Shown here: positions 36,612-49,968 of the stretch, piece after piece
Layout of the letters: each line of letters starts with the position of its first letter
Position numbering within the stretch: position 1 is the stretch's first letter
Assembly: GCA_013822765.1 (NCBI GenBank)
Contig: PNKY01000004.1
Coordinates: 186,001-250,000 of the forward strand
Reading direction: 5' to 3'
From: Rhodospirillum sp.
GTDB lineage: Bacteria; Pseudomonadota; Alphaproteobacteria; Dongiales; Dongiaceae
Length of the DNA: 64,000 nt
Translations under genes and position numbers: made by a program
The notes under the pieces: model-generated
The model's database searches: none
The model's input: the letters and a program-made list of their open reading frames with translations, nothing else
What the model was told of the DNA's origin: nothing

Positions 36612-37522
36612 GCGGCGTGCTCCACCATCCAGGACACCAGTTCGGGATACGAGATGCCGAGGTACTTGGCCTGCTCCGGAGCCAACGACAGCGCGGTCAT
36701 GCCGGGCTGGGTGTTGATCTCCAGCAGATACAACTTGCTGACGTCGTCGCCCTTGGTGTCGTCGTAGCGGAAGTCGCAGCGCGACACGCCGCGGCAGCCC
36801 AGGGTCTGGTGCGCGACCAGCGCCATGCGCATCGCTTCCTTGGCGATGTCCTCGCGCAGCGGCGCCGGGCACAGATGGACCGTGACGCCGTCGGTGTATT
36901 TGTGGGCGTAGTCGTAGAACCCGCCATCGACCTTCAGTTCCGTCACCGCCATGGCGCGGTCGCCCATCACGGCGACGGTCAGCTCGCGGCCCTGGATGAA
37001 CTCCTCGCACAGCACGAACTCGCCGTACGGCCACTCGATGCCGTCGAACGGCCGGGCGTTGCTGCTCTTGGTGATGATCTGCACGCCGACGCTGGAGCCT
37101 TCGTTGGCCGGCTTCACCACGTACGGGCGCGGCAGCGGATCGCCCTTCATCACGTCCGACCTGTGCATCAGCACGCCCTTGGGGCAACGCAGGCCGGCCT
37201 CGGCGAACAGGCGCTTGGCGGTCGGCTTGTCCATCGCGATCGCCGAGGCCATCAGGCCGGAGTGAGTGTAGGGGATGCCGACGTAGTTCAGGATGCCCTG
37301 GATGTTGCCGTCCTCGACCCAGCGGCCGTGCAGCGCGTTGAACAGGACATCGGGCTTCTGCGCCTTGATCGCCTTGAGCAGGGCCGGCAGGTCGCGGGTC
37401 ACGTCGATGGTGGAGACCTTGTAGCCGGCCTCCTTCAAGGCCGCCGCGCAATTGGCGCCGCTGTTCAGCGAAACCTCGCGCTCCGCCGACGGACCGCCCA
37501 TCAGGACCGAGACGCGCTTCAT
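36599..37522 (-). CDS. ddl: D-alanine-D-alanine ligase
   Basis: ATP-grasp enzyme making D-Ala-D-Ala for the peptidoglycan stem, 307 residues. The N-terminus VLMGGPSAEREVSLNSG is the usual first strand and loop. ALHGRWVEDGNIQG carries the substrate-side Glu/Gly, and VVKPANEGSSVGV is the flexible ATP loop with the Ser/Lys pair. The C-terminal LYLLEINTQPGMTALSL holds the Mg-binding Glu/Asn. The length is normal. The start overlaps the murB stop (ATGA) and the end overlaps ftsQ by 13 bases. Confidence 0.97.
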   Translation of the reverse strand: MKRVSVLMGGPSAEREVSLNSGANCAAALKEAGYKVSTIDVTRDLPALLKAIKAQKPDVLFNALHGRWVEDGNIQGILNYVGIPYTHSGLMASAIAMDKPTAKRLFAEAGLRCPKGVLMHRSDVMKGDPLPRPYVVKPANEGSSVGVQIITKSSNARPFDGIEWPYGEFVLCEEFIQGRELTVAVMGDRAMAVTELKVDGGFYDYAHKYTDGVTVHLCPAPLREDIAKEAMRMALVAHQTLGCRGVSRCDFRYDDTKGDDVSKLYLLEINTQPGMTALSLAPEQAKYLGISYPELVSWMVEHAACDA

Positions 37523-38475
37523 GCTTGCTCTCCGTTCTTGATCCGCGCTTTGGCCGCCGGGCGGCCGATGCGCTTGATTTCCCAGATCAGCTCGATGCCG
37601 CTGCGGTCACGCACGCGGCGGCGCACTTCCTCGCCCAGGGACTCGATGTCGGCGGCGCTGGCGTTGCCGGTGTTGATGAGGAAGTTGCAGTGCTTCTCCG
37701 ACACCATGGCGTCGCCCTTGCGCAGGCCGCGGCAGCCGGCGTCGTCAATCAGCTTCCAGGCCTTGTGCCCGGTCGGATTGACGAAGGTGCTGCCGCCGGT
37801 GCGGGCGCGGATCGGCTGGCTCTCCTCGCGCTTGGTCTGGATGTCCTGGATGCGCGCATGGATCGCCTTCGAATCGTCGGCGCGGCCTTCGAAGGCGCCG
37901 CCGACGAAGATCCAGTCCTCTGCCACGCCGCTGTGGCGGTAGGTGAAGCCCATCTCCGCCTTGTTCAGGCGATGCAGCGTGCCTTCGGCATCGAGCACAT
38001 CGGCGTGTGCGAACACCTGCGACACGTCGGACTCGTAGGCGCCGGCGTTCATGCGCAGCGCGCCGCCGATGGTGCCCGGAATGCCGGACAGGAACTCGAG
38101 CCCGCCGATGCCGGCATCGCGCGCCGAAAGGGCGACGTTGAGGTCGAGCGCGCCGGCGCCGGCTTCGATCGTGCCGCCGGTGGCGCGGATGTCGGTGAAG
38201 CCGCGGCCGAGGCGGACGACCACGCCTTCGATGCCGCCGTCGCGCACCAGCAGGTTTGAGCCGACGCCGATCACCGTCACCGGCACGTCGCCCGGCTTCA
38301 GCTTCAGGAACTGCGCGAGATCATCCACGCCCGCCGGCTTGAACAGCACCTCGGCCGGGCCGCCGACCCGGAACCAGGTGACGGCGGACAGCAGCGAGCC
38401 TTCGGTCAGGCGGCCCCTGACTTTGGGCAGGCGGTCGATCAGGCGTGGTTCAGCATGTGCCATGGCCGCTCTCAT
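37519..38475 (-). CDS. murB: UDP-N-acetylenolpyruvoylglucosamine reductase MurB
   Basis: FAD enzyme reducing UDP-GlcNAc-enolpyruvate to UDP-MurNAc with NADPH, 318 residues. FAD-binding motifs include [29 protein letters not shown] and [20 protein letters not shown]. The catalytic Ser is in [11 protein letters not shown], and the C-terminal Glu-containing helix is present. It is type II-like in length. The start ATG overlaps the murC stop (ATGA at 38472-38475). An alternative Met is four codons downstream. Confidence 0.97.
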   Translation of the reverse strand: MRAAMAHAEPRLIDRLPKVRGRLTEGSLLSAVTWFRVGGPAEVLFKPAGVDDLAQFLKLKPGDVPVTVIGVGSNLLVRDGGIEGVVVRLGRGFTDIRATGGTIEAGAGALDLNVALSARDAGIGGLEFLSGIPGTIGGALRMNAGAYESDVSQVFAHADVLDAEGTLHRLNKAEMGFTYRHSGVAEDWIFVGGAFEGRADDSKAIHARIQDIQTKREESQPIRARTGGSTFVNPTGHKAWKLIDDAGCRGLRKGDAMVSEKHCNFLINTGNASAADIESLGEEVRRRVRDRSGIELIWEIKRIGRPAAKARIKNGEQA

Positions 38476-39899
38476 GCCCCATGTCCTGATTTGCCGTAGA
38501 TCGCCTGCAGCTCCGCCGGCAGGGCTTGCGCCCAATTGGTGATGCTGCCGGCGCCGAGGCAGACGACGAGGTCCCCTGGCGCCGCCATCGGCGCCACGAT
38601 TTTTGCTAACTCCTTCGGGTCCTTGAGATGCTCGACATGGCGATGGCCGCGCGCGCGCAGGCCCGCCGCCAGCGCCTCGCCGCTGACGCCTTCGATCGGC
38701 TGCTCGCCGGCCGGATAGACGTCGGCCGCCAGCACCACGTCGGCATCGTTGAAGCAGGTGCAGAATTCCACGAACAGGTTGGAGAGGCGGGTGTAGCGAT
38801 GCGGCTGCACCACGGCGATCACCTTGCCCTGGGTCGCTTGCCGCGCCGCCTTCAGTACCGCCGCGATCTCGACCGGGTGGTGGCCGTAATCGTCGATCAC
38901 CGTCACACCGTTCGCTTCGCCGGTGCGGCTGAAGCGGCGCTTGACTCCGCCGAAGCCGGCGAAGCCCTTCTGGATCACGCTCTCGGCGATGCGCATCTCG
39001 TAAGCGACCGCGATGGCGGCGAGGCTGTTCTGCACATTGTGCTGGCCCACCATCGGCAGGTGCACGTCGTCGATCCGGCTGGCGGTCTCCCGGAATCGGT
39101 CGTTGATCGCCACGTTGTATGTGCTGCCGGCGGGATCGAGGCGCAGGTCGGTGGCGCGCACGTCGGCCTGAGGAGAGAAGCCGTAGGTGATAATGCGCCG
39201 GTCGCTGAGCCGCGGGATCATCGCCTGCACCACCGGATGGTCGATGCACAGCACGGCGAAGCCGTAGAACGGGATGTTGTGGACGAAATCCTCGTAGGCG
39301 CGGTTCATCGCCTCGACCGAGCCGTAATGGTCGAGATGCTCTGCGTCCATGTTGGTGACGATGGTGATGACCGCCGGCAGCTTCACGAAGGTGCCGTCGG
39401 ATTCGTCCGCCTCCACCACCATCCAGTCGCCGGCGCCGAGCCGCGCGTTGGTGCCGTAGTTGTTGATGATGCCGCCGTTGATGACGGTGGGGTCGAGGCC
39501 GGCCGCGTCGATCAACGCCGCCACCATCGAGGTGGTGGTGGTCTTGCCATGGGTGCCGCCGACCGCGACCGACCATTTGAGCCGCATCAGCTCGGCCAGC
39601 ATCTCGGCGCGCCGCACCACCGGCAGCAGCTTGGCGCGCGCGGCGATCACTTCCGGGTTGTCCGGCTTGACGGCGGAGGAGATGACGACGACCTCGGCGT
39701 CGGCCAGGTTCTCGGGCCGATGGCCGATCTCGACCGGGATCTTGAGGTCGCGCAGCCGCTTGGTGACGTACGACTCGCTGATGTCACTGCCGCGCACCTT
39801 GTAGCCGAGATTGTGCAGGATCTCGGCGATGCCGCTCATGCCGATGCCGCCGATGCCGACGAAATGGATGACGCCGATGTCGAGAGGAAGGCCGCGCAT
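38472..39899 (-). CDS. murC: UDP-N-acetylmuramate-L-alanine ligase MurC
   Basis: Adds L-Ala to UDP-MurNAc with ATP, 475 residues. The N-terminal Rossmann motif is [17 protein letters not shown], the ATP loop [12 protein letters not shown], and the Mg site [31 protein letters not shown] and VQPHRYTRL are further Mur-ligase signatures. The length is normal. Its ATG overlaps the murG stop by one base (TGATG) and its end overlaps murB (ATGA). The frame is open upstream but runs inside murG. Confidence 0.97.
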   Translation of the reverse strand: MRGLPLDIGVIHFVGIGGIGMSGIAEILHNLGYKVRGSDISESYVTKRLRDLKIPVEIGHRPENLADAEVVVISSAVKPDNPEVIAARAKLLPVVRRAEMLAELMRLKWSVAVGGTHGKTTTTSMVAALIDAAGLDPTVINGGIINNYGTNARLGAGDWMVVEADESDGTFVKLPAVITIVTNMDAEHLDHYGSVEAMNRAYEDFVHNIPFYGFAVLCIDHPVVQAMIPRLSDRRIITYGFSPQADVRATDLRLDPAGSTYNVAINDRFRETASRIDDVHLPMVGQHNVQNSLAAIAVAYEMRIAESVIQKGFAGFGGVKRRFSRTGEANGVTVIDDYGHHPVEIAAVLKAARQATQGKVIAVVQPHRYTRLSNLFVEFCTCFNDADVVLAADVYPAGEQPIEGVSGEALAAGLRARGHRHVEHLKDPKELAKIVAPMAAPGDLVVCLGAGSITNWAQALPAELQAIYGKSGHGA

Positions 39900-41029
39900 C
39901 AGTGCGTCCCTCCCGGCAGTGCGGCGCGCGCATCCTGCGGCAGCAGGCGAATGACGAGGTCGGCCAGCCGGTCGGCGGCGTCGCGCCGGCCGAGGCTCTT
40001 CGCCGCCGCCGCTGCCTTTTCCAAGCGCGCAGGGTCGGCGAGGGCGGCTTCCAGGATCTTGGCAAGCGCGGCCGGTGACATCGTGCTTTCCGGCAGCAGC
40101 CAGCCGCCGCCGATGGATTCCAGCGCGTGCGCATTGGCCATCTGGTGGTCGTCGATCGAATTGGGCAACGGCACCATCACGGCCGGACGGCCGGCGGCGG
40201 TGAGCTCCGCCAGGGTGGAAGCGCCGGCGCGTGTCACCAGCAGATGCGCCTGGCGCAGCCGCTGCGGCACGTCTTCGAAGAACGGCTTCAGGTCCACGGT
40301 CAGGCCGAGCGAACGATAGTCTTCCTGCGCCCGTGCAACGTCTTCTGTGCGTGCCTGCTGCGCGATGGCAAGGCGGTGGCGCAGTTCCTGCGGCAGCAGC
40401 GCGACCGCTTCCGGCACCGTTTTGCCGAACACGCGCGCGCCGAGCGAACCGCCCATCACGAACAGGCGCACCGGTCCGCCCGCTTGCGGCGCGGCATAGG
40501 GTGCATCGGCGATGACGGAGATTTCCGGCCGCACCGGGTTGCCGGTCACGGTACGACGATCCGCCGGCACGATGTCGGCGAACTTCACCTGGTCGAAGCT
40601 CAGCGCCAGGTGTGCCGCGCGCTTGGCGAGGAAACGGTTGGCGCGGCCCATGACCGCGTTCTGCTCGTGCAGCAGGGTGGGCACGTTGCTGCGCTGCGCG
40701 GCGGTCAGCGGCGGGATCGACGGATAGCCGCCGAAGCCGACCACCACCGCGGGCTTGAGGCTGCGCAGCATGCTGCGCGACTGCATGAAGCCAAGGCCGA
40801 GACGCGCGAAGTTGCGCAGCCGCGCGACCAGGCCCTTGCCGGCGACGCCGCCGGAGGCGATGCGGTGCACCTTCACCTGCGGCAGCCGGTCGCCGAAGCC
40901 GCCGCCGCGCTCGTCGGTCGCGAGGTCGACGGCGAGGCCGCGCTTCAGCAGCGCGTGCGCCAGCGCTTCCGCCGGGAACATGTGGCCGCCGGTGCCGCCG
41001 GCCGCGAGCAGGATGCGGGGCGCGCTCAT
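39899..41029 (-). CDS. murG: Lipid II synthase MurG (GlcNAc transferase)
   Basis: Peripheral membrane GT-B glycosyltransferase that adds GlcNAc to lipid I, giving lipid II, 376 residues. The N-terminal glycine loop is [17 protein letters not shown] second GxGG motif is [24 protein letters not shown] lies at the acceptor side, and the UDP-binding MGGSLGA, FFEDVP and [10 protein letters not shown] lie in the C-terminal half. The ATG overlaps the ftsW stop (ATGA at 41026-41029). The length is normal. Confidence 0.97.
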   Translation of the reverse strand: MSAPRILLAAGGTGGHMFPAEALAHALLKRGLAVDLATDERGGGFGDRLPQVKVHRIASGGVAGKGLVARLRNFARLGLGFMQSRSMLRSLKPAVVVGFGGYPSIPPLTAAQRSNVPTLLHEQNAVMGRANRFLAKRAAHLALSFDQVKFADIVPADRRTVTGNPVRPEISVIADAPYAAPQAGGPVRLFVMGGSLGARVFGKTVPEAVALLPQELRHRLAIAQQARTEDVARAQEDYRSLGLTVDLKPFFEDVPQRLRQAHLLVTRAGASTLAELTAAGRPAVMVPLPNSIDDHQMANAHALESIGGGWLLPESTMSPAALAKILEAALADPARLEKAAAAAKSLGRRDAADRLADLVIRLLPQDARAALPGGTH

Positions 41030-42147
41030 GTGTCGAGGCTCCCCGGGAACCGCTTGCGGGTGAGCGCGAGCAGCATGCCCACGCCGAGCGCGATCGCGAT
41101 GATCGAGGAGCCGCCATAGGAGATGAAGGGCAGGGTCATGCCCTTGGTCGGCATCAAATGCAGGCTCGACGCCATGTTGATGACCGCCTGCAGGCCGAAA
41201 CCGGTGGCAAGGCCGGTGGCGCCGAGCAGCACGAACATGTTGTGCTCGGAGACCATGCGCGACAGCGCGCGCAGCACGATGAAGGCGAAGCAGGACACCA
41301 GCAGCAGGCAGACGACGAGGCCGAACTCCTCGCCCGCAACGGCGAAGATGAAGTCGGAGTGCGCGTCGGGCAGCACCATCTTGACCGAGCCTTCGCCCGG
41401 ACCGCGGCCGGTCAGGCCGCCGTTGTGGAACGCCTCGAGCGCCCGGTCGATCTGGAAGGAATCGCCGGTACCCTTCAGGAACTGATCGATGCGCTCCTGC
41501 ACGTGGTGGAACATGAAGTAGGCGCCGACCAAACCGCCGACGCCGAGGCCCGCGAACAGGATGACCCAGATGAAGGGCAGGCCGGCGACGAAGAACTGCG
41601 CAAACCAGGTGGCGGTGATGACCGCGGTCATGCCGAGGTCCGGCTGCTTCAGCAGCACGAACACCACGAGACCGAAGACTGCGATGGCGATCAGGTTCCC
41701 CGGCACCCGCTGCTCGCTCATTTTCAGCGAGAACATCCAGGCCGCGAAGATCGCGAAGGTCGGCTTCAGGAACTCCGACGGCTGCATGGAAAAGGGGCCG
41801 ACCGAGATCCAGCGCGTCGCGCCCTTGATCTCGGAGCCGTAGAACAAGGTCAGCGTGGTGAGGCCGAAGAACAGCAGGAACAGCACCACGCCGAGGCGCC
41901 GCACCTGCTTGGGCGACAGCATGGAGACGCCGATCACCAGCGCGAAGGCGGCCGGCAGCATCACATAGTGCTGCCGCACCATGTGCCAGCTGTCGAGCCC
42001 GATGCGGGTTGCGACCGCCGGGCTGGCGGCCAGCACCAGGATCGCGCCCATGAACATCAGCGCGCCGACGGTCGCCAGCGTCCAGCGATCGACCGTCCAC
42101 CACCACAATCCAACGACGGAACGGTCGGCGCGCGTGAAGTTTGTCAT
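41026..42147 (-). CDS. ftsW: Peptidoglycan glycosyltransferase FtsW
   Basis: Polytopic SEDS enzyme that polymerises septal peptidoglycan from lipid II with FtsI, 373 residues with about 10 helices. The sequence holds family motifs [19 protein letters not shown] (the QPSEF catalytic-loop region), [13 protein letters not shown] with the conserved Asp, and [19 protein letters not shown] and [12 protein letters not shown] are further signatures. The start ATG overlaps murD (ATGA at 42144-42147). Confidence 0.97.
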   Translation of the reverse strand: MTNFTRADRSVVGLWWWTVDRWTLATVGALMFMGAILVLAASPAVATRIGLDSWHMVRQHYVMLPAAFALVIGVSMLSPKQVRRLGVVLFLLFFGLTTLTLFYGSEIKGATRWISVGPFSMQPSEFLKPTFAIFAAWMFSLKMSEQRVPGNLIAIAVFGLVVFVLLKQPDLGMTAVITATWFAQFFVAGLPFIWVILFAGLGVGGLVGAYFMFHHVQERIDQFLKGTGDSFQIDRALEAFHNGGLTGRGPGEGSVKMVLPDAHSDFIFAVAGEEFGLVVCLLLVSCFAFIVLRALSRMVSEHNMFVLLGATGLATGFGLQAVINMASSLHLMPTKGMTLPFISYGGSSIIAIALGVGMLLALTRKRFPGSLDT

Positions 42148-43547
42148 GCCGCCCCCTTTCCGCCAGTCGTTTGACCGGAGAGGGCCTTGACGAGGGCGCG
42201 GAAATGATCGCCGCGCGCTTCGAAGTTCGGATACTGGTCCCACGACGCGCAGGCGGGGGAGAGCAGCACGGTCGCGCCCGGCTTGCGCTCCTTGCGCGCC
42301 TCGGCGCTGGCGGCGGCGACCGCCTTGTCCAGCGTGCCGCATTGCGTGAAGGGGAGCTTGCCGCGCAGCTGCCTGGCGAAGTCGTTGGCGCACTCGCCGA
42401 TCAGGTAGGCGTGGCGGACGCGCGGATAGAATTGATCGAGCCCGGCGAGGCCGCCTTCCTTGGCGCGGCCGCCGATGATCCAGTAGATCGGGTGGTAGCA
42501 GACCAGCGCCTTGGCCGCCGCGTCAGTGTTGGTGGCTTTGCTGTCGTTGACATAGCGCACGCCATCGAGGGTTGCGATCAGCTCCTGGCGGTGGGCAAGG
42601 CCCGGATAAGACTTGAGCCCGGCAACGATGGCGGCGCGGTCGAGGCCCATCGCCTTCGAGGCGATATAGGCGGCCGACGCGTTCTGCCAGTTGTGGCTGC
42701 CGGGCAGGGTTGCGATGGTCTTGAGGTCGAGGATCGGCTCGGCTGCGGTGCCGGTGCGGTCCACCAGCATGCCGTTCAGCGCATCGATGCCGCCTGTGAC
42801 TTCGCGCTCGACCGAGATCGGGATCAGCTTGCGGCCGGCATCCTTGAGCTTGGCGAACAGATCGCGGCAAAGTTGGTCATCGACGCCAAGGACACCGATG
42901 CTTCCGCGACCTTTCGGACGCAGGATCAGAGCCTTGGCGTCGATGTAGCCATCTATCCCGCCGTGTCGGGATAGGTGGTCCGGCGTAATGTTGAGCAGGA
43001 TCGCGACATCGCAGATCGCGCTCGGCGTGAGCTCCAGCTGGTAGGAGCTCAGTTCGAGCACATAAATGCCGTCGCCCGGCAGCGGTTCCAATGACAAAGC
43101 TGCGGCACCGAGGTTGCCACCGACCTGTACCTGCTTGCCGCCCTGGCGCAGGATGTGCGCGATCAGGGTGGTGGTGGTCGACTTGCCGTTGGTGCCGGTG
43201 ATGCCGACATAACGCTGCCGCGGCATCGCGCGATACAGCAGCTCGATGTCACCAAGAAGTGGCTTGCCCGCCGCTTTTGCGAGCGCCGCGACCGGATGCG
43301 GCGCGGGATGGGTGTGCGGGATGCCTGGGCTCATCACCAGCATCTCCGGCCGCGCCCAGTTGGCGTTGGCCAGCTCCACGATCATGCCGGGCTCGACCGC
43401 GGCGCGCGCCGGCTCGCTGTCGTCCCACGCCCACACGGTCGCGCCGCTCGCCTCGAGCGCAGCCGCGGTCGCGCTGCCCGTCCGGCCGAGGCCGAGCAGG
43501 GCAACGACCTTGCCTGCGACGTCTGGGATGCGGATGGGCTGCGGCAC
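42144..43547 (-). CDS. murD: UDP-N-acetylmuramoyl-L-alanine-D-glutamate ligase MurD
   Basis: Adds D-Glu to the stem peptide with ATP, 467 residues from GTG at 43547. The N-terminal GLGRTGSATAAALEASG binds UDP. The ATP loop is GITGTNGKSTTTTL, and LELSSYQLE and NITPDHLSRHG follow. YVNDSKATN and LLSPACASWDQY complete the Mur ligase set. No ATG lies at the right place; the GTG codon is preceded by AAGGA at longer than ideal spacing, so the start is somewhat uncertain. It lies 14 bases after mraY and overlaps ftsW. Confidence 0.95.
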   Translation of the reverse strand: MPQPIRIPDVAGKVVALLGLGRTGSATAAALEASGATVWAWDDSEPARAAVEPGMIVELANANWARPEMLVMSPGIPHTHPAPHPVAALAKAAGKPLLGDIELLYRAMPRQRYVGITGTNGKSTTTTLIAHILRQGGKQVQVGGNLGAAALSLEPLPGDGIYVLELSSYQLELTPSAICDVAILLNITPDHLSRHGGIDGYIDAKALILRPKGRGSIGVLGVDDQLCRDLFAKLKDAGRKLIPISVEREVTGGIDALNGMLVDRTGTAAEPILDLKTIATLPGSHNWQNASAAYIASKAMGLDRAAIVAGLKSYPGLAHRQELIATLDGVRYVNDSKATNTDAAAKALVCYHPIYWIIGGRAKEGGLAGLDQFYPRVRHAYLIGECANDFARQLRGKLPFTQCGTLDKAVAAASAEARKERKPGATVLLSPACASWDQYPNFEARGDHFRALVKALSGQTTGGKGAA

Positions 43548-43561
43548 GAGCGCGAGGGTCC

Positions 43562-44650
43562 TTATCGCAGTTTCAAGGTGGACAGGCCGACCAGCGCCAG
43601 CACCGCCGCGATGATCCAGAAGCGGATGACGATGGTGGGCTCGGCCCAGCCCTTCTTCTCGAAGTGATGGTGCAGCGGCGCCATGCGGAACACGCGGCGG
43701 CCGGTGGTCTTGAACGAGATCACCTGCACGATGACCGAGATGGTCTCCAGCACGAACACCCCGCCGACGATGGCGAGCACCAGCTCGTGCTTGGTGATGA
43801 CCGAGATGGCGCCGAGCGCGCCGCCCATGCTGAGCGACCCGGTGTCGCCCATGAACACCATGGCCGGCGGCGCGTTGAACCACAGGAAGCCGAGGCCCGC
43901 GCCACACAAGGCGCCGCAGAACACCGCCAGCTCGCCGGCGCCGACGACGTGGTGCAGCTGCAGGTAGTCGGCGAAGTTGGCGTTGCCGGCGAGATAGGCG
44001 ATGAAGCCGAGGGTCGCCGCCGCCATCATCACCGGCACGATCGCGAGGCCGTCGAGCCCGTCGGTCAGGTTGACGGCGTTGGACGCGCCCATCATCACCA
44101 GCATCCCGAACGGCAGGAAGAACCAGCCGAGCGGGATCAGCACTTCCTTGAAGAACGGCACTGCCAGGCCGGTGGAGAGCGGCTCCTCCTGGACCCAGAT
44201 CACGATCGCGGTCGCGATGATGCCGATCACGAACTGCGCCAGCAGCTTGAAGCGGCCGGGCAGGCCCTTGGTGTTGCGCTTGGTGAGCTTCAGGAAATCG
44301 TCGCCGAAGCCGATGGCGCCGTAGCCGATGGTGACCATGAGCACGACCCAGACGTACGGGTTGCTGACGTCCGCCCACAGGACGGTGGTGGCGCAGGCCG
44401 AGATCAGGAACATCAGGCCGCCCATGGTCGGCGTGCCCTTCTTGGTCAGCAGGTGCGATTCCGGCCCGTCGGTGCGGATCGGCTGGCCTTCGCGCTGCTT
44501 GATCTTGAGCCAGTTGATGATGTGCGGGCCGATCAGCAGTGTCAGGAAGAAGGCGAACAGGATGGCGCTGCCGGCGCGGAACGTCTGGTAGCGGAAGACG
44601 TTCAGCGGGTTGAGTTCGTCGGACAAAGGCGCCAGCAGATTGAACAGCAT
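43562..44650 (-). CDS. mraY: Phospho-N-acetylmuramoyl-pentapeptide transferase MraY
   Basis: Integral membrane enzyme transferring phospho-MurNAc-pentapeptide to undecaprenyl phosphate (lipid I), 362 residues with 10 helices. Motifs include [12 protein letters not shown] near residue 70, [13 protein letters not shown] with the Asp pair, [13 protein letters not shown] with catalytic-site Asp, and [30 protein letters not shown] is the typical C-terminal His motif. The length is standard. It lies 15 bases after murF and 14 before murD. Confidence 0.97.
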   Translation of the reverse strand: MLFNLLAPLSDELNPLNVFRYQTFRAGSAILFAFFLTLLIGPHIINWLKIKQREGQPIRTDGPESHLLTKKGTPTMGGLMFLISACATTVLWADVSNPYVWVVLMVTIGYGAIGFGDDFLKLTKRNTKGLPGRFKLLAQFVIGIIATAIVIWVQEEPLSTGLAVPFFKEVLIPLGWFFLPFGMLVMMGASNAVNLTDGLDGLAIVPVMMAAATLGFIAYLAGNANFADYLQLHHVVGAGELAVFCGALCGAGLGFLWFNAPPAMVFMGDTGSLSMGGALGAISVITKHELVLAIVGGVFVLETISVIVQVISFKTTGRRVFRMAPLHHHFEKKGWAEPTIVIRFWIIAAVLALVGLSTLKLR

Positions 44651-44665
44651 CCCCCGAGGTCCCCC

Positions 44666-46083
44666 TTAGTGACCGTTGCCGGTCGTCCGGCTTGCGTTGC
44701 GGTCGAGCCCGCGCACCGCTTCCACCAACGGCGCCATGCGCGTGCCCAGCGATCCCTTGATCAGCACGGTGTCGCCGGCCTTCAGCGCGGCGATCAGCGG
44801 CTGCACCATTTCGTCCGAGGTCGCGCGATACGCGCCCTTCATGTTGTCCGGCAGCAGGTCGTAGAGGCCCTTCATGTGCGGCCCGACCAGGAACGCGAGT
44901 TCGACCTGGGCGGCGGAAAGGTCCGGCGCCAAGCCGCGGTGCAGGTCCGGCGCGGCTTGGCCCAGCTCGCGCATGTCGCCCAGCACCGCGATGCGCCGGC
45001 CGCCGAACGCGGTCGGCAGCGTGCCGAGCAGGTTGAGCGCGGCGCGCAGCGAAGCCGGGCTGGCGTTGTAGCCTTCGTCGATCAGCTCGAGGTCGCCGCC
45101 CGCGATATGGAGATGCTCGCGCTTGCCGCGGCCCTTCAGCGCCTGCACCGCGCCGAACGCGGGCAGGGCGTGGTCGAGGTCGAGGTTGAGCGCGAACGCC
45201 GCCGCCAGCACCGCCAGCGAGTTCAGCGCGAGGTGCCTGCCCGGCGCCGCCATGCGATAGCGCAGCTTCTTGCCGCCGATCTCCGCCGTCACGTCGTTGC
45301 CGTCCGGCAGGACCTGGCAATCGGTGAGGCGCGCCCACGCGCCGTCCTTGGCGCCGAAGGTCAGGACCCGCGCGCCCATGCGCTTGGCCTTGGCCTCCAG
45401 GCGGTCGAAATGCGGATTGTCGAACGGCAGGATGGCCGAGCCGCCAGGCATCAGGCCGTCGAAGATCTCGGCCTTGGCGTCGGCGATCTCAGCCACCGAG
45501 GCGAAGAACTCGATATGCACCGGCTCGACCGTGGTGATGACGGCGACGTGCGGCCGCACCATCTGCGACAGCGGCGAGATCTCGCCGGCATGGTTCATGC
45601 CGAGCTCGAACACGCCGTAGCGGGTGTCGCGCGGCATGCGCGCCAAGCTGAGCGGCGCGCCCCACTGGTTGTTGAGGTTGCCGGTGGTCGCGAAGGTCGG
45701 TGCGAACAGCGCCAGCACCGATCGCAAGGCTTCCTTGGTGCTGGTCTTGCCGACGCTGCCGGTGACGGCGGCGACCTCGGCATTGGTCCGGCCGCGGGCG
45801 GCGCGGCCCAGGTCTTCCAGCGCCTTCATGGTGTCGACCACTTCGATCACCGGCGCGCCCATGGGCAGATTGTTCGGGCGGCGATGGATCAGCGCGCCGG
45901 CAGCGCCGCGCTGCAAGGCAGCAGCAACGAAGTCATGCCCGTCGAAAGTCGGACCTTGCAGCGCGATGAACAAGTCGCCTTTTTCGACGCTGCGGGAGTC
46001 GATCGAGACGCCGGTCACCGCGAAGTCGCCCGAGCTTTGCCCGGCGACCGCGGCGGAGATCTCGGCGGAGGTCCACAGCGCGC

Positions 46084-46087
<4 letters not shown>
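44666..46087 (-). CDS. murF: UDP-MurNAc-tripeptide D-alanyl-D-alanine ligase MurF
   Basis: Adds D-Ala-D-Ala to complete the pentapeptide, 473 residues. Signature segments: IDSRSVEKGDLFIALQGPTFDGHDF at the UDP side, AVTGSVGKTSTKEAL as the ATP loop, and FELGMNHAGEI. NYNASPASLRAALN, seen as EGYNASPASLR, follows, and LGDMRELG binds the peptide substrate. The length is standard. The start ATG overlaps the murE stop (ATGA). The gene ends 15 bases before mraY. Confidence 0.97.
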
Positions 46088-47557
<1,470 letters not shown>

Positions 47558-47571
<14 letters not shown>

Positions 47572-49429
47572 GCGGCGCCTCCGGAATGGAAACGGGTTGC
47601 GCCGACACATTCAATGGCGTTGGCGCGGCAGCGGCGCCGAACGGGGTCGGGGCCGGCGCACTCGCTTGTTTGATCTTGGATTGCGCCTTTTTTGCGGATG
47701 GCGAATCGTAGTCGGCGACCATGCCGACCAGCGGGTTCTGCGCTTCCGGCGCGTCGTCGGGCGTGGGCTTGAGGCCATAGAGCGGCGCAATGCGCTGCAC
47801 CACCGCGCCGACCACCGGCGCGGTCACCCAGCCGGCGGTGGCGTAGCCGTGGCTGGTGGCGTTGGGCTTCGGTTCGTCGACCATGGCCAGGATCGCGAAG
47901 TGCGGGTCGTTCATCGGGAATGCGGCGACGAAGGTGGCGAGACGCGTGTTGGTCGCGTAGCCGTGGCCCTTCTGCTTGTCGGCGGTGCCGGTCTTGCCGC
48001 CCACCAGATAGCCGGGCGCGTTCGCCTTCTTTCCGGTGCCGATCTGCACCACCAGACGCATCAGTTGGCGCAGCTGTTCCGAGGTCTGCGTGCTGATCAC
48101 GCGCGTGCCGTCCGGCACTTCGCCGGCTTCGCGCTTCAGCAGCGTCGGTTCGCGCAGCATGCCGTCATTGACGACCGCGCCGACCCCGGTCAGCAGCTGG
48201 ATGGCGTTCACCGAGATGCCATGGCCGTACGAGACGGTCATGGTGTTGATGCGCTTCCAGTTCTTCTGCGAGGGGTAGAACGGCTCGCCGACGTCGGGCA
48301 GCTCGATCGGCGACTTGTCCATCAGGCCGAACTTCTTCAGATACGCCTGCTGGATCTCCGCGCCGAACAAATCGGCCATCTTGGCCGAGCCGATGTTGGA
48401 CGAGTAGGTGAAGATCTCCGGGATGGTCAGGAACCGGTGCTTGCCCTTGTAGTCGTTGATCATGTGACCGCCGATGCGGATCGGCTTGGTCGCATCGAAG
48501 CCGTCGGCCAGCGTGGTGGTGCCGCTGTCGAGCGCGATCGCAGTGTTGAAGATCTTGAAGACCGAGCCCATTTCGTAGAGCCCGAGCGTGGCGCGGTCGA
48601 AGCGCGTGTCGTCGCTCGCCTCGCCCGGCCGCGCCGGGTCGAAATCCGGCAGCGAGACCAGGGACAGCACTTCGCCGGTCTTCAGGTCCAGGATGATGCC
48701 GGCGCCGCCGATGCCGTTGAAGTCGGCGATGGCACGGTTCAGCTCCTCGTGCAGGATGTGCTGCACCCGCACGTCGATGGAGAGTTGCAGCGGCCGCGCA
48801 CCGCCCTGCAGCAGGTCGTCGAACGAGCGCTCGACCCCGGCGAGGCCGCGGCTGTCGACATCGGCATAGCCGACCAGGTGCGCTGTGAGGTTGCCTTGCG
48901 GATAGACCCGCTTGGTCTCCGCCTGGAAATAGATCCCGGGCAGGCCGAGGCGGTTGACCGCCTGCTGCTGGCGCGGCGTCAGGTTGCGCTTCAGCCAGAC
49001 GAAGCCGCGGTCGGTGTCGAGCTTGGCTGCGGTCGAGGCGATGTTGAGGTCCGGCAGCACCGAGTTCAGCATCTGCGCGGTCTCGTCCGGCTCCTGCACC
49101 TGGCTCGGGTTGGCATAGAGCGAGGCGGTGGTGAGGCTGGTCGCCAGCACCACGCCGTTGCGGTCGACGATGTCGGCGCGGTCGGTCTTGACCTTGGACT
49201 GCGGCACCATCGCGGCTTCGGCGCCGTCCGGCAGCAGCGTGACGGCGACCAGGCGGACGGCGATGACAACGAACACGACTGCGAACAGGCTGGCGCCCAG
49301 CAGCACGCGGCTATGGCTCACTTCGAGCGCGCGCTTGCGCGGTCCGTCGGGCTCCATCTCCAGCGCCATCGGGTTGATCACCGGCTGCGGGCGCTGCGCC
49401 ACGATGTCGGGCAGGGGGCGGCGCGTCAT
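47558..49429 (-). CDS. ftsI: Septal peptidoglycan transpeptidase FtsI (PBP3)
   Basis: Class B penicillin-binding protein that crosslinks septal peptidoglycan with FtsW, 623 residues. A short cytoplasmic tail leads to one helix near residues 43-65 (VLLGASLFAVVFVVIAVRL). The pedestal domain includes RADIVDRNGVVLATS. The transpeptidase motifs are SVFK (active-site Ser), SSN and KTGTA, in order. The last ~65 residues are Ala/Pro/Gln-rich and not typical of E. coli PBP3. It overlaps ftsL (ATGA at 49426-49429) and murE by 14 bases. Confidence 0.96.
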
Positions 49430-49968
49430 TGGACACCTCCGCCGGCCGCCGGTTGATCTTGGGCCTTCTCCATGTCGGCGAGGATGGCGTCGATCATGGC
49501 GTCGGCCTCGGCCTGCTCGTCCTTCGGCTTCAGCGGCTTCGGTTCTTGCTTCGCCGGCGCCGAAGACTGCTGCTCCGTCACCTGATCGTCGGCCTTCACC
49601 TGCATGACCGGCGCGGGCTGCGCTTGCGGCGCGCTGGAGACCAGCGGCGGCTGTGGCTCGGCCGGCACTTCCGGCGCCAGCGGCAGATCCTCGATGCGCA
49701 GCGGCAGGCTGGCGAAATCGCCGATCTGGCCTGGCGTGGTCGGCACCAGCCCGGTATGGCGGCGCGTCAGGTCGGCCAGGCGCAGCGGATCGTTGAGATA
49801 GCTCCACTCCGCCTGCAGCACATGCACGGCGTTGTAGTTCGCCTCGATCTGGCGGCGCACCTCGCGCAGCTCGCGCTCCTTGCTCTGCACGTTGTACTTG
49901 ACCTGGAACAGGCCGATGCCGAGCAGCGCCAGCACGACCACCCAGACGATGGCGCTGATCCGGATCAT
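49426..49968 (-). CDS. ftsL: Cell division protein FtsL
   Basis: Bitopic divisome protein that stabilises FtsQ/FtsB and activates FtsWI, 180 residues. One helix at the N-terminus ([17 protein letters not shown]) is followed by a short coiled-coil (about residues 25-60, [20 protein letters not shown]). A long Pro/Gln/Glu-rich C-terminal region makes it longer than the ~120-residue E. coli protein. The call rests on position between rsmH and ftsI plus this shape. It overlaps both neighbours by ATGA. Confidence 0.9.
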   Translation of the reverse strand: MIRISAIVWVVVLALLGIGLFQVKYNVQSKERELREVRRQIEANYNAVHVLQAEWSYLNDPLRLADLTRRHTGLVPTTPGQIGDFASLPLRIEDLPLAPEVPAEPQPPLVSSAPQAQPAPVMQVKADDQVTEQQSSAPAKQEPKPLKPKDEQAEADAMIDAILADMEKAQDQPAAGGGVQ